Below are positions 15,719 to 24,679 of a stretch of DNA of 64,000 nt, piece by piece. Where the stretch lies: the NCBI GenBank assembly GCA_943370295.1, contig CALRQL020000017.1, forward strand, positions 10,276-74,275, in the 5' to 3' direction. Under the pieces are notes generated by a model that did no database searches, was not told where the DNA came from, and was given only the letters and a program-made list of their open reading frames with translations. Source of the stretch: SB11 sp943370295. Lineage in GTDB: Bacteria; Bacteroidota; Bacteroidia; UBA8524. A program made the translations under genes and the position numbers. The stretch's first letter is position 1, and every line of letters begins with the position of its first letter.

Positions 15719-17134
15719 ATGATTACCCCTGACATACTTACTGAATTACAGGCCGTTTTAGGTAACGCCAACGTTTTTACTGATGCCGAAACCCTGCACG
15801 AATACGGTAGCGATGAAACCGAAAACTTAAGCTTCCCCCCTTCGGTGTTGGTGAAACCTGCTACTACGCATGAGGTGGCAGGCATAATGAAGGTAGCCTT
15901 TGAAAATGCTATTCCTGTTACTCCCATCGGTGCAAGAACAGGACTTAGCGGCGGCGCATTAAGTGTGCACAAAGGTATTGGCTTATCGGTGGAGCGAATG
16001 AACAATATTGTTGAGATTGACGAGAAAAACCTGCAAATAACCGTGCAACCGGGGGTAATTACTGAAGTATTGCAAAAAGCGGTGATTGAAAAGGGAATGT
16101 ATTATCCCCCTGACCCCAGCAGTAAAGGCTCGTGTTTTATAGGTGGTAATATTGCTGAAAACTCAGGCGGGCCGCACGCACTTAAATATGGCGTTACCAA
16201 AGATTATGTGCTGAACCTTGAGGTAGTATTACCCAATGGAGAGGTAATACAAACGGGTGCAAATACGCTAAAAAACTCAACGGGGTATAATCTTACTCAA
16301 TTAATGGTGGGCAGTGAGGGCACGTTGGGGATTATTACTAAAGCCGTGCTAAAGCTTATCCCCTACCCTGATAAAAACATTTTAATGTTGGTGCCGTTTT
16401 TCTCCGCCACCAAAGCCTGCGAAGCGGTTTCGGCCATATTCCGCGCGGGTATAATGCCATCGGCTATTGAGTTTATGGAACGCGATGCGATTGATTGGGT
16501 GATGAAGTTTGTAGATGGCCTAACCGTACCTGTGAAGGATGACGTACAAGCCCATTTGCTGATAGAGGTAGACGGTAACGATATGGACGAGTTGTTTAAA
16601 CAAGCGGAACGGATAAATGAAGTACTGCTGAATTATGAATGCGACGAGATTTTGTTTGCCGATACTGCCGACCAAAAAGAGGCGCTTTGGAAGATGCGCC
16701 GCAGGGTTGCCGAAGCGGTAAAATCTCACTCGGTATATAAGGAAGAGGATACGGTAGTGCCCCGCTACGAGTTACCCCGTTTGTTGGAAGGTGTAAAAGC
16801 CATCGGTAAGAAATATAACTTCAAGAGTGTATGTTACGGCCATGCCGGAGACGGAAACCTGCACGTGAACATTATAAAAGGCGACATGAGCGACGAAGAC
16901 TGGAACACAAAGTTACCCATCGGTATTCGGGAGATTTTTGAACTTACCGTGAGCCTTAAAGGAACTCTTTCGGGCGAACACGGCATCGGGTGGGTGCAGA
17001 AGAATTATATGGACATTGCTTTCTCCTCAACTGAACTTATGCTAATGAGGGGCATCAAACAGCTTTTTGACCCTAAAAACATTTTAAACCCCGGTAAGAT
17101 ATTTCCGGATAGCCTTTCGACAGGCTCAAGGTGA
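15719..17134 (+). CDS. FAD-linked oxidase, GlcD/D-lactate dehydrogenase type
   Basis: 471 residues. The PCMH-type FAD-binding domain is at about 40-220 (TPIGARTGLSGGALSVHKGI, GGNIAENSGGPHALKYG). The FAD-oxidase C-terminal domain follows, with metal/active-site features YGHAGDGNLHVN and GEHGIGWVQK near the end. It probably oxidises a 2-hydroxyacid such as glycolate or D-lactate and feeds electrons to the respiratory chain or to GlcE/F-type partners, which are not adjacent here. The last residues (SLSTGSR) and the stop codon are encoded by the dispersed repeat that starts at 17111, so the repeat has replaced or extended the original C-terminus. Substrate is not resolvable from sequence. Confidence 0.88.
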   Translation: MITPDILTELQAVLGNANVFTDAETLHEYGSDETENLSFPPSVLVKPATTHEVAGIMKVAFENAIPVTPIGARTGLSGGALSVHKGIGLSVERMNNIVEIDEKNLQITVQPGVITEVLQKAVIEKGMYYPPDPSSKGSCFIGGNIAENSGGPHALKYGVTKDYVLNLEVVLPNGEVIQTGANTLKNSTGYNLTQLMVGSEGTLGIITKAVLKLIPYPDKNILMLVPFFSATKACEAVSAIFRAGIMPSAIEFMERDAIDWVMKFVDGLTVPVKDDVQAHLLIEVDGNDMDELFKQAERINEVLLNYECDEILFADTADQKEALWKMRRRVAEAVKSHSVYKEEDTVVPRYELPRLLEGVKAIGKKYNFKSVCYGHAGDGNLHVNIIKGDMSDEDWNTKLPIGIREIFELTVSLKGTLSGEHGIGWVQKNYMDIAFSSTELMLMRGIKQLFDPKNILNPGKIFPDSLSTGSR

Positions 17135-17153
17135 GCCTTTCGACAGGTTCAGG
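17111..17153. repeat. short dispersed repeat, two tandem copies of AGCCTTTCGACAGG
   Basis: AGCCTTTCGACAGGCTCAAG is followed directly by GAGCCTTTCGACAGGTTCAG. The first copy encodes the last residues and stop of the FAD oxidase. Confidence 0.7.
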
Positions 17154-17181
17154 ATACCCTGCCGCACTTGCGGTAGTTTAT

Positions 17182-17267
17182 CGTCATTACAAAAAACTGC
17201 TTTTGAGTTTTGAAGCAATCTGTTTGTATAGAAGGGGCGGATTGCTTCGTGAGACCTCGCAATGACG
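17182..17267. repeat. MITE-like repeat with CGTCATT/AATGACG ends
   Basis: About 86 bp bounded by inverted CGTCATT and AATGACG, with internal inverted GAAGCAATC / GATTGCTTC. This is the widespread GTCATTGCGAGG...GAAGCAATC type of intergenic repeat. No coding potential. Confidence 0.6.
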
Positions 17268-17275
17268 GAAAGGTC

Positions 17276-17360
17276 TGTCATGCTGAACGATAGGGAAGCA
17301 TCTTATCCCGCTTTGTTAACAACGTTGTAATAAGTTTCCTCGCTGCGCTTCGGAATGACA
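17276..17360. repeat. dispersed 85-bp repeat, family also at 38692 and 38955
   Basis: It starts TGTCATGCTGAACGATAGGG, contains CATCTTATCCCGC and GTTGTAATAAG, and ends GGAATGACA. It is the reverse complement of the core of both tandem repeats near 38.7 and 39.0 kb. Confidence 0.7.
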
Positions 17361-17415
17361 GAGGGGAAAATGTTCTTAGTCAATTCTACCCTTCGGCAAG
17401 TTCTGGGCGTGTTAA

Positions 17416-19692
17416 TTATGGTTTGATGATAAGCACCGACGGAGTATTGGATAACCAAACGCTTTGGGTTTCAACGGCCGTTCTCCAGCTGTCGCTGCTA
17501 ATCAGCATCAAATCGTGGCTGCTAATAACATCCTTCTCTATTTTGTTTTCGTTGTGAAGAATTAGATGGTTGGGTGTTGTTTGCGCAATAGCGTTTATTC
17601 TTTCTTTAAGCTCATTACTACTTGCCACAGCTCCTGCAACATCCAAAACAGTAATTTTTGATTGACTGTTTTGTATCAGCATTTGAGCATAAGTAAGCAA
17701 AAAGCCATCGGCAGCAGAAAAAACAGGCACAAAAACCTGTTCGGTTTTCTCTAAGTCTTTATCAATCAAAATACCCACCGGCACTTTTGATGTTTTGATA
17801 ATTTGCCGGGTACGTTCATCAAACACCGTATTATCAAACAGCTTTTCTCTACCGGTTAATGTATCATATAACCGTTCGGGGTTAATAATCTTGGTGGTGA
17901 AGCCTAAAATCCGTCCTAATAAAGTCCCTTCAAAAATAGAGCGGCCTATACCTACCAACAACAAATCAAAATTACCCAAATTAGCTGTTTTAGTAATCTC
18001 CCTGTCAATATCATCAGAGGGTTTAAACATGGTAACAACGGGTTGGCTTAGCCTTTCTGCCTCTTGTTTTACCGGTTCAAAACTCTCCTGCTCGTACTCA
18101 TCCCTATTAAATTGGTTTAACTCGTTGCTGGGTGATAAATGCAGGGCAGTAACAACGGAGTTTCCCGCTGATTTTTTTATCAGGCTGTTGGCCAATCTAA
18201 GCAGCGATTTGCCACGTTGAGGGCTGCCGAAAGAAATTAATATTTTGTATTGATTATGTTGTTGCCCTTTTTCTTCGGAGGCGTTAACCTTTTCAGGCAA
18301 TATCCAATTGATAAGGTTTAGCGCGGGCGAGGTCATAAACGTGGTAACCAATGCCATAATCACCATCATGGCAAAAATTTCGGGCGTTAGTATTCCCAAA
18401 TCGTACCCAATGTTCAGCACCACCAGCTCCATCAGCCCCCTTGTATTCATTAGCGCACCAATGATAAGGCTCTCGCGCCAGTTTTGGCCTACAAACCTTG
18501 CCGCAAGGGCACTGCCCAAAAACTTACCTGCAACAGCTACTAAAATTATAATGCCGCACAATTGCCACAGGTGCCCCTCGTTAAGTAATCCTATTTGGGT
18601 GCGTAGCCCGGTAAACACAAAAAACAAGGGAAGCAATAGCACCAATGATACATCTTCAACTTTTTCGATAAATATCTTGCGGAAACTGGCTTGAGCAGGC
18701 ATAATAACGCCGGCCATAAACGCCCCAAACAATGCGTGTATACCAATTACCTCGGTAGCGTATGCTGAAATTAGCAACGTAACAAAAAATACCGCCACTA
18801 TCGATTTGCTCATCCCCTCTTTACCGGTGCGTATCTCACCAACCCTCTTTAAGAAGGGTCGCACCAAGTTCAGCATAACCACCACATAGCCTACCGCCAG
18901 TAATATGGTGTATATAGCACTAAGAAAAGACCCTGCTTTAACAATGGCAATTACTGCGGCCAATAAACACCACGCGGTAATATCATCGGCTGCCGCGCAA
19001 GTGATAACTACGGTTCCTAATTTGGTTTTTGATAATCCGCGTTCCTGCACAATACGGGCAAGCACAGGAAAGGCCGTAATACTCATGGCTATGCCTATAA
19101 ACAAAGCAAACGGTAAAAACCTTACCCCCTCGGGAGCAAAGCCCTGGTAAATAAAATATGCTAAGCCCATGCCCAGTGTAAAGGGGATAATAATACTGGC
19201 GTGGCTTACTACTACGGCCTCGTGAGCTTTGTTTTTAAGCACTTTTAAATCCAGCTCCATCCCTACTACAAACATGAAAAGAATAAGCCCTATTTGGCTA
19301 AGGAATTGTAGGTTGCCCAACGATTTAACAGGAAACAAAAACTGTGAAAATTCAGGCAAGTACATCCCGATAAATGAGGGTCCTAAGAAAATACCCGCGG
19401 CTATTTCACCCACTACCGACGGTTGGCCAATTTTCTTACAAATAAACCCAAATATTCTTGCCGCCAGTATAATGGTTATTATTTGCAACAGCAGTATGGC
19501 CAAGGGGTGAGAAATGTTGTGCAAATAGGTATCAACAAACTGATTCCATGACGAAGAAATATCAATCTTTTGAGTATCTAAAACCTGTCCTGCTTCAAGC
19601 TGTTTCCCAAAAATAAGGGTCACATATATCAAGCCGGAAAACAAGCCTATAATGCCTATATAAAAAAACAGGTTTCGTAGGTTTTTCTTCAT
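17416..19692 (-). CDS. cation:proton antiporter (CPA2/KefB type) with C-terminal USP-like region
   Basis: About 758 residues from the ATG at 19692 (MKKNLRNLFFYIG); longer versions from TTG 19764 or ATG 19722 are possible. An isolated N-terminal helix is followed by about 12 membrane segments of a Na+/H+ exchanger domain (about residues 65-470), with family signatures GQPSVVGEIAAGIFLGPS, TAFPVLARI and the charged CAAADDITAW. The cytoplasmic C-terminus (about 490-750) resembles two universal-stress-protein-like nucleotide-binding halves (ISFGSPQRGKSLL, KTSKVPVGILIDKD). It likely exports Na+ or K+ in exchange for protons, with regulation by the soluble tail. Monocistronic. Confidence 0.88.
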   Translation of the reverse strand: MKKNLRNLFFYIGIIGLFSGLIYVTLIFGKQLEAGQVLDTQKIDISSSWNQFVDTYLHNISHPLAILLLQIITIILAARIFGFICKKIGQPSVVGEIAAGIFLGPSFIGMYLPEFSQFLFPVKSLGNLQFLSQIGLILFMFVVGMELDLKVLKNKAHEAVVVSHASIIIPFTLGMGLAYFIYQGFAPEGVRFLPFALFIGIAMSITAFPVLARIVQERGLSKTKLGTVVITCAAADDITAWCLLAAVIAIVKAGSFLSAIYTILLAVGYVVVMLNLVRPFLKRVGEIRTGKEGMSKSIVAVFFVTLLISAYATEVIGIHALFGAFMAGVIMPAQASFRKIFIEKVEDVSLVLLLPLFFVFTGLRTQIGLLNEGHLWQLCGIIILVAVAGKFLGSALAARFVGQNWRESLIIGALMNTRGLMELVVLNIGYDLGILTPEIFAMMVIMALVTTFMTSPALNLINWILPEKVNASEEKGQQHNQYKILISFGSPQRGKSLLRLANSLIKKSAGNSVVTALHLSPSNELNQFNRDEYEQESFEPVKQEAERLSQPVVTMFKPSDDIDREITKTANLGNFDLLLVGIGRSIFEGTLLGRILGFTTKIINPERLYDTLTGREKLFDNTVFDERTRQIIKTSKVPVGILIDKDLEKTEQVFVPVFSAADGFLLTYAQMLIQNSQSKITVLDVAGAVASSNELKERINAIAQTTPNHLILHNENKIEKDVISSHDLMLISSDSWRTAVETQSVWLSNTPSVLIIKP

Positions 19693-19850
19693 CGTTTCAG
19701 CATTGGGCAAAATTCGCGCCATAAAGTTATCAGCTATTTTGCTTTGTTTGATTATTTGAGCCAAAAAAATGCTTTACCTGCTTATTTGGTTTGTTGCCGA
19801 TGAAAATACTTTACCTGTGCGTGCATTGCCAAAAAAAGTAATTTTGTGCT

Positions 19851-20363
19851 ATGGAGTTTTCTGAAAAACAAAGTATGGTAAAATGGTGGTGGATGTTACT
19901 ACCCGTTTTCATTCCTGTAGTTGTTGTTTTAGGTGCTTGGGGCAGTGAAACCAACCCTGCTGAAAAAGCGGAGCTAATGCAGGCTTTGCCGGTAGTTATT
20001 GCTCTTGAAGGGCTTGTAGCGGTTTTACTTTTTGCGTTACGGCTTACTTATAGTATTGATAGCACGGGCATAACCGTGGCATATTTTCCTTTTATCCGTC
20101 AACGCACTTATCAATGGGCGGATGTGGAGGCGGCCTATGTGCGCAAGTACAATCCCTTGGGCGAATATGGCGGCTGGGGCTTAAAAGGCGGCCTTAAAAG
20201 TGGCAAAGCCTATAATGTTTGGGGGAATAAGGGACTTCAGTTAACGTTTAAAAACGGCAAGAAACTTTTGATTGGCACCCAAAAAGCCGCTGAACTATCC
20301 GCGTACTTAACTACCCTTAAAACCGATACTCCCTCTTTGCCCATTCAGCCATCACAGCTATAA
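19851..20363 (+). CDS. membrane-anchored PH-like-fold protein, unknown function
   Basis: 170 residues with two membrane segments (about 13-32, WWWMLLPVFIPVVVVLGAWG, and 47-63), then a soluble beta-rich domain (DSTGITVAYFP, YQWADVEAAYVRKY, GLQLTFKNGKKLLIGTQKA) of the bacterial PH-like type. A glycine-rich GEYGGWGLKGGLKSG loop precedes the last strands. There is no catalytic motif. Only 6 bp separate it from the LD-carboxypeptidase, so they may be co-transcribed. Confidence 0.6.
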   Translation: MEFSEKQSMVKWWWMLLPVFIPVVVVLGAWGSETNPAEKAELMQALPVVIALEGLVAVLLFALRLTYSIDSTGITVAYFPFIRQRTYQWADVEAAYVRKYNPLGEYGGWGLKGGLKSGKAYNVWGNKGLQLTFKNGKKLLIGTQKAAELSAYLTTLKTDTPSLPIQPSQL

Positions 20364-20369
20364 TCACTC

Positions 20370-21263
20370 ATGATAAAACCTCCGTATTTAAACCCCGGCG
20401 ATAAGGTTGGCATTGCCGCGACTGCGCGCAAAATAAGTTTATCAGAAATTCAGTGTGCGATTAACACATTTACCGAGTGGGGTTTTGAGGTGGTGCTGCC
20501 CGAAGGCTTGTTCCTTCAAGACCACCAACTTGCCGGTACCGATGCAGAACGTGCAACTGCTTTGCAAAGCCTGTTGGATAACCCTGAAATAAAAGCAGTT
20601 TTTTGTGCAAGGGGCGGCTACGGTACCATCCGTATAGTGGATTTATTGAATTGGGAACTGTTTGCAAAACACCCCAAGTGGATTGTTGGTTACAGCGATA
20701 TTACCGTTTTGCACGGGCACATTAACCAAACATTGGGAATTGCCTCGTTGCACGCAACTATGGCGTTTAACATTACTGCCGAAGAGGAACGGCAGGCCAC
20801 CATTGCCTCGCTAAAGGAGGCACTAACGGGTAATCCGGTGGTTCATACATTGAATTCACACCCAATGAATAAAGAAGGCAACGCAAGCGGTGTGGTAGTG
20901 GGCGGCAATTTATCGGTATTGTACAGCATGATGGGGTCTGTGTCGTTTCCTGATACTGACGGAAAAATTCTATTTCTAGAAGACCTTGACGAGTACCTGT
21001 ACCACATTGACCGTATGATGATGGGATTGAAGCGCGCCGGAAAATTAACCCATCTTGCTGCACTGGTTGTGGGCGGAATGACTGATATGCGCGATAACGC
21101 CGTGCCGTTTGGTAAAACCGCCGAGCAGATTATTTACGACGCTGTAAAAGAATACAATTACCCGCTTTACTTTGGATTGCAAGCCGGACACATTGCCAAC
21201 AACCTTGCCCTGCCTATGGGAGTACCAGCCACCATTACAGGTAATACGCTTACGTTTGGCTAA
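20370..21263 (+). CDS. LD-carboxypeptidase (peptidase family S66)
   Basis: 297 residues, full length. Family S66 motifs are present: the catalytic Ser in VGYSDITVLHG, Glu in FLEDLDEYLYHIDRM, and His in GLQAGHIANNLALPMG, with the CARGGYGT substrate loop upstream. The enzyme removes the terminal D-Ala from murein tetrapeptides in cytoplasmic peptidoglycan recycling. No signal peptide, which agrees with that role. It follows the PH-like gene closely and precedes gldF by 96 bp. Confidence 0.92.
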   Translation: MIKPPYLNPGDKVGIAATARKISLSEIQCAINTFTEWGFEVVLPEGLFLQDHQLAGTDAERATALQSLLDNPEIKAVFCARGGYGTIRIVDLLNWELFAKHPKWIVGYSDITVLHGHINQTLGIASLHATMAFNITAEEERQATIASLKEALTGNPVVHTLNSHPMNKEGNASGVVVGGNLSVLYSMMGSVSFPDTDGKILFLEDLDEYLYHIDRMMMGLKRAGKLTHLAALVVGGMTDMRDNAVPFGKTAEQIIYDAVKEYNYPLYFGLQAGHIANNLALPMGVPATITGNTLTFG

Positions 21264-21359
21264 AAAATGTGCGAAAGAAAGCACCCAAAACGTAAAAACA
21301 GACGTTATACACTGATATAGTAAATGCTGCCCGATAATTGATAAATTCGCAACCGAATT

Positions 21360-22088
21360 ATGCTGACAGTTTTTGTTAAAGAAATCCGCAGTTTCCTTAG
21401 CTCGCTCATTGCCTACATTACCATAGGCGTGTTTTTGCTGGCCATAGGACTGTTTATGTGGGTGTTTAAAGACACCAACGTACTGGATGGCGGCTATGCC
21501 AATATTGATACCCTGTTTTTTATGGGGCCTTGGGTATTTATCTTTCTTATCTCTGCCATCACCATGCGCAGCTTTTCAGAAGAAAAGAAGGTAGGAACTA
21601 TTGAAACCCTAACCACCTCGCCCGTTAGCGATATGTCGGTAATTATGGGCAAATACCTTGCGGGTGTCGTACTGGTATTGTTTTCATTACTGCCTACCCT
21701 TTTGTATTACTATACCATCCACCAACTGGGCTACCCCAAAGGTAATATTGATACCGGTGCCATGTGGGGCTCTTACCTTGGTTTGCTGATGCTGGGCAGT
21801 GCCTTCGTGTCTATCGGGGTTTTTGCTTCGGCCATTACCGATAACCAGATAGTTTCGTTCGTTATCTCTATTTTCCTGTGCTTCTTTTTTTACATCGCTT
21901 TTGAATACATCGGCCAGTTGGATGCCCTGCGCAACGTAAGTCATATTATCCAATGGGTAGGCATTTCCAGTCATTACGAGAGTATCAGCCGCGGAGTGTT
22001 AGACACCCGTGATGCTGCGTATTTTATCAGTTTAATCACCTTGTTTTTATTACTCACCAAAGCCGTTTTTGGCAGCCGCAAGTGGTAG
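21360..22088 (+). CDS. gldF: gliding-motility ABC transporter permease GldF
   Basis: 242 residues with six predicted membrane segments of the ABC-2 type. The N-terminus MLTVFVKEIRSFLSSLIAYI and the AITMRSFSEEKKVGTIETLTTSP loop are typical of GldF. With GldG and a separately encoded ATPase GldA it forms a transporter linked to gliding in Bacteroidota; many non-gliding members also keep it. It is followed 28 bp later by gldG. GldA is not in the window. Confidence 0.92.
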   Translation: MLTVFVKEIRSFLSSLIAYITIGVFLLAIGLFMWVFKDTNVLDGGYANIDTLFFMGPWVFIFLISAITMRSFSEEKKVGTIETLTTSPVSDMSVIMGKYLAGVVLVLFSLLPTLLYYYTIHQLGYPKGNIDTGAMWGSYLGLLMLGSAFVSIGVFASAITDNQIVSFVISIFLCFFFYIAFEYIGQLDALRNVSHIIQWVGISSHYESISRGVLDTRDAAYFISLITLFLLLTKAVFGSRKW

Positions 22089-22116
22089 GTTTTTATACTA
22101 AAACGACTTTTACTTG

Positions 22117-23901
22117 ATGAAAGAACAAAACATAGCCGACGCCACCAAAAAGCGTAAACGCAGCCTAAAATACCAAGCTATGCTTGAGCTGGGTATTGCC
22201 CTTGCCTTGCTGGTGGTGCTTAATATTATTGCCTCGCGCGTTTATACCCGTATAGATTTTACCAAAGAAAAACGCTACACCCTGAGCAAAGCCAGTAAAG
22301 AACTGGCAAATCAACTGGAAGACGTGCTGTACGTAAAAGTGCACCTTGACGGAGAGTTGAATCCCGACTTTAAACGCCTTCGCACAGCTACCAAAGAGAT
22401 GTTGGATGAGTTTAGAGTAGCTTCGGGCGGTAAGATTGAATACGAGTTTGCCGACCCATTGGCCGGAAAAACAGGCAAAGAAAAGGCCGAAATTATTGCC
22501 CAACTGCAAGAAAGCGGCCTGCAACCCACCGAAATATTTGACAACACAGGCGACCAAAACACCCGCCGTGTAATTGTGCCCGGTGCTACTTTTTACTATA
22601 AAACCACCCAATACTATACCCTTAACCTGCTTAAGCAGCAATTTGGCCAACAGGCGCAAGTGGTGCTTAATAAATCTATCGAGGCACTTGAGTATGAAAT
22701 AGCCTCTACCATGCGTAAAGTGGTGGCAGGCAAGCGCAAACGCATTGCCTTTTTAGAAGGGCACGGCGAGTTGAGTGCCAACGAAGTAGGCGACCTTGCT
22801 ACTGAATTGAGCAACCAATACGCGTTGGAACGCTTTAATATGCTGATGGATTCATCAAACACCGCATTTATACAGCAGTTTGCGGGCGGTTTGGATAAGG
22901 TTTCTAATGAGGAAGAGGCGGTTAGCTGGTTGTTAGACACCCTGCAACGCAGGCTAAACAGCTATGATATGCTGGTGATTGCCAAGCCTACGCTGGCTTT
23001 TAGTAATCAGGAGAAATACCACATTGACCAATACTTGATGAACGGCGGCAAGATTATTTGGCTGATTGACCCGCTAATTGCCAGTTTGGACAGTATTGAC
23101 AAGTATAAAAACATAATGACTGCGGACTACTCGCTAAACCTAAACGATATGCTGTTTAGCTACGGTGCCCGCGTGAACCCCGATTTGATACAGGATGCCG
23201 AGTGCAACCAACTGATGTTGAGCGGCAAACTATACCCGTGGGTGTATAACCCTATTGTGGTGGCCAAAAGCAAGCACCCCATCGTAAACAACTTAAACCC
23301 CATGCTGATGCAGTTTGCCAGCAGCGTAGATACAGTGGGTAAAAACGGTTTGGCCAAAAAGGTATTGCTTACCTCGTCGCTGTATTCAAGGCCGGTAAAC
23401 AACCCTGTGGAGCTTAGCTTTGATGTAGTGGCACGTCCGCCCGCCCCGCAGTTGCTCAACAAACCCGAGCGTCCGTTGGCGGTATTATTAGAGGGGAGTT
23501 TCTCTTCGTTCCTCAAAGGGCAACGTCGCGCTACTGCCGACCCTAACATGAAGTACAAAGAGCAAAGCCCTGCCACTTCAATGGTAGTAATTGGTGACGG
23601 TGATTTTATCCGCAATACCATATCGGGCAAAGGCGAGATTTTCCCGCTGGGTTTCGATCGTAACACCAAGCGTATGTTTGACAACAAAAAGTTTTTTGTG
23701 AACTGCGTGGATTATATGCTGGATGCCAGCGGTTTGATTGAAGTGCGTACTAAAGAGTTTGAAATACGCCCGCTAAACAAAACCAAAGTGAAAAAAGAGG
23801 CTAATACATGGAAAACCGTGAACATGGTGATCCCTGTGGTGGCGGTAATTATCTTTGGTTTGATTAACGGCATCATCCGCCGCCGCAAGTATGTGAGGTA
23901 G
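22117..23901 (+). CDS. gldG: gliding-motility ABC transporter auxiliary protein GldG
   Basis: 594 residues from the ATG at 22117 (an in-frame TTG immediately precedes it). One N-terminal membrane helix (MLELGIALALLVVLNIIASRVY) leads to a large extracytoplasmic region with ABC-type_uncharacterised (GldG/IflA) features, RIDFTKEKRYTLS and RRIAFLEGHGE-like segments, and a C-terminal membrane helix followed by an RRRK end. It partners GldF. The pair is clearly an operon, and the composition matches core genes. Confidence 0.92.
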   Translation: MKEQNIADATKKRKRSLKYQAMLELGIALALLVVLNIIASRVYTRIDFTKEKRYTLSKASKELANQLEDVLYVKVHLDGELNPDFKRLRTATKEMLDEFRVASGGKIEYEFADPLAGKTGKEKAEIIAQLQESGLQPTEIFDNTGDQNTRRVIVPGATFYYKTTQYYTLNLLKQQFGQQAQVVLNKSIEALEYEIASTMRKVVAGKRKRIAFLEGHGELSANEVGDLATELSNQYALERFNMLMDSSNTAFIQQFAGGLDKVSNEEEAVSWLLDTLQRRLNSYDMLVIAKPTLAFSNQEKYHIDQYLMNGGKIIWLIDPLIASLDSIDKYKNIMTADYSLNLNDMLFSYGARVNPDLIQDAECNQLMLSGKLYPWVYNPIVVAKSKHPIVNNLNPMLMQFASSVDTVGKNGLAKKVLLTSSLYSRPVNNPVELSFDVVARPPAPQLLNKPERPLAVLLEGSFSSFLKGQRRATADPNMKYKEQSPATSMVVIGDGDFIRNTISGKGEIFPLGFDRNTKRMFDNKKFFVNCVDYMLDASGLIEVRTKEFEIRPLNKTKVKKEANTWKTVNMVIPVVAVIIFGLINGIIRRRKYVR

Positions 23902-23942
23902 CGGGGTATTGCCGGTTTATCCTCTGCCCTGCATCCCGAACG

Positions 23943-24053
23943 TGTTTTCTCCACCCCCTGCCCCCGCCTGCGGGGGACATTGAACGCCGCACGAGTGTTT
24001 GATATTTGATGAAATGGTGGAATAAAGTTGCCCCCAATGTCCTCCTTTGGAGG
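23943..24053 (+). repeat. left arm of about 110-bp inverted repeat flanking the lipoprotein insert
   Basis: It contains CCACCCCCTGCCCCCGCCTG, GGGGGACATTGAACG, GATGAAATGGTGGAATA and AATGTCCTCCTTT. The reverse complement occurs at 26779-26891 with the same order of blocks. Confidence 0.8.
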
Positions 24054-24150
24054 AGGATTTAGTAGGAGGAACAACGTGTTCATGGTTTTAACCCTCTACA
24101 CTCTTTCGGCAGACTCAGAAAGTCTTTTCAGCAATAATCGTTTTCATAAG

Positions 24151-24253
24151 GGTGGGACACGCGGGACAGTCAATTTTCAACCATATACTATTGATTTTCT
24201 GTTGTTTATCTGTGAAAAAATTGTCCCATTGGGGTGGGACAAAACGGGACAAT
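24151..24253. repeat. cluster of GGTGGGACA.....GGGACA units
   Basis: Direct copies GGTGGGACACGCGGGACAG (24151) and GGTGGGACAAAACGGGACAA (24233) flank an inverted AATTGTCCCA (24219-24228). Noncoding, of unknown role. Confidence 0.5.
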
Positions 24254-24259
24254 CACTCA

Positions 24260-24322
24260 GTTACGGTGTTATGCGGTTACGCAGTTATTGTGTTATTTTT
24301 GTTACGCACCGCACAAGGGTTT
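24260..24322 (+). repeat. 63-bp dispersed repeat, copy 1
   Basis: GTTACGGTGTTATGC is followed by further GTTA-rich units and GTTACGCACCGCACAAGGG. About 90% identical to the reverse complement of 39198-39260. Internally it is made of short GTTAC/GTTAT units. Confidence 0.75.
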
Positions 24323-24679
24323 GCGGGGTTTGCCATTACAACAATTTTCAGGCTTTCAAAGAACCGGTTATCCTGTAATTGGAGTTTAATGTAATTGTGA
24401 GAACCCTAAACTTGCCAAAGGAACTCCTGAGCATGCCGAAGGAAGCCTGCCGAAGGAGTGCGCGGTAGTCATTCCCATTTAAAATGGGAATCCGTGCAGG
24501 GGTGATGAGTTTGCGTCCTTAGTAAACCTAAAAATGGTTTAGGTAAGCTCTTTAGCGGGCTTTATGCCCATAGAGACTGGCGCGGCCTCATAGACTAACG
24601 AGAGCGGGGGATAAGCTTAATTTTATTAATAACTTATTACACCGCAAACAACAAGAATGAAGTAAAATATATTTGGTCA
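24323..24679. other. noncoding stretch before the first lipoprotein gene
   Basis: No gene seen. It holds small hairpins: CATTCCCATTTAAAATGGGAAT near 24471-24492 (the same CATTCCC...GGGAAT type as near 38870) and CCTAAAAATGGTTTAGG near 24526-24542. The left part has repeats of GCCGAAGGA (24433, 24448). Nothing else recognised. Confidence 0.4.

Noticed and set aside
24028..24378. Frame of about 116 codons in the repeat region after gldG
   Set aside because: It spans three dispersed repeats and has no recognisable protein features.
24540..24620. Hairpin-rich sequence containing ATAGACTAACG, reminiscent of a tRNA fragment
   Set aside because: No acceptor or T arm and no anticodon stem; not a tRNA.
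24668..24675. TATATTTG box just before the first lipoprotein gene
   Set aside because: Transcription would start at the GTG itself and no TTG lies at the right distance, so a promoter is not supported.
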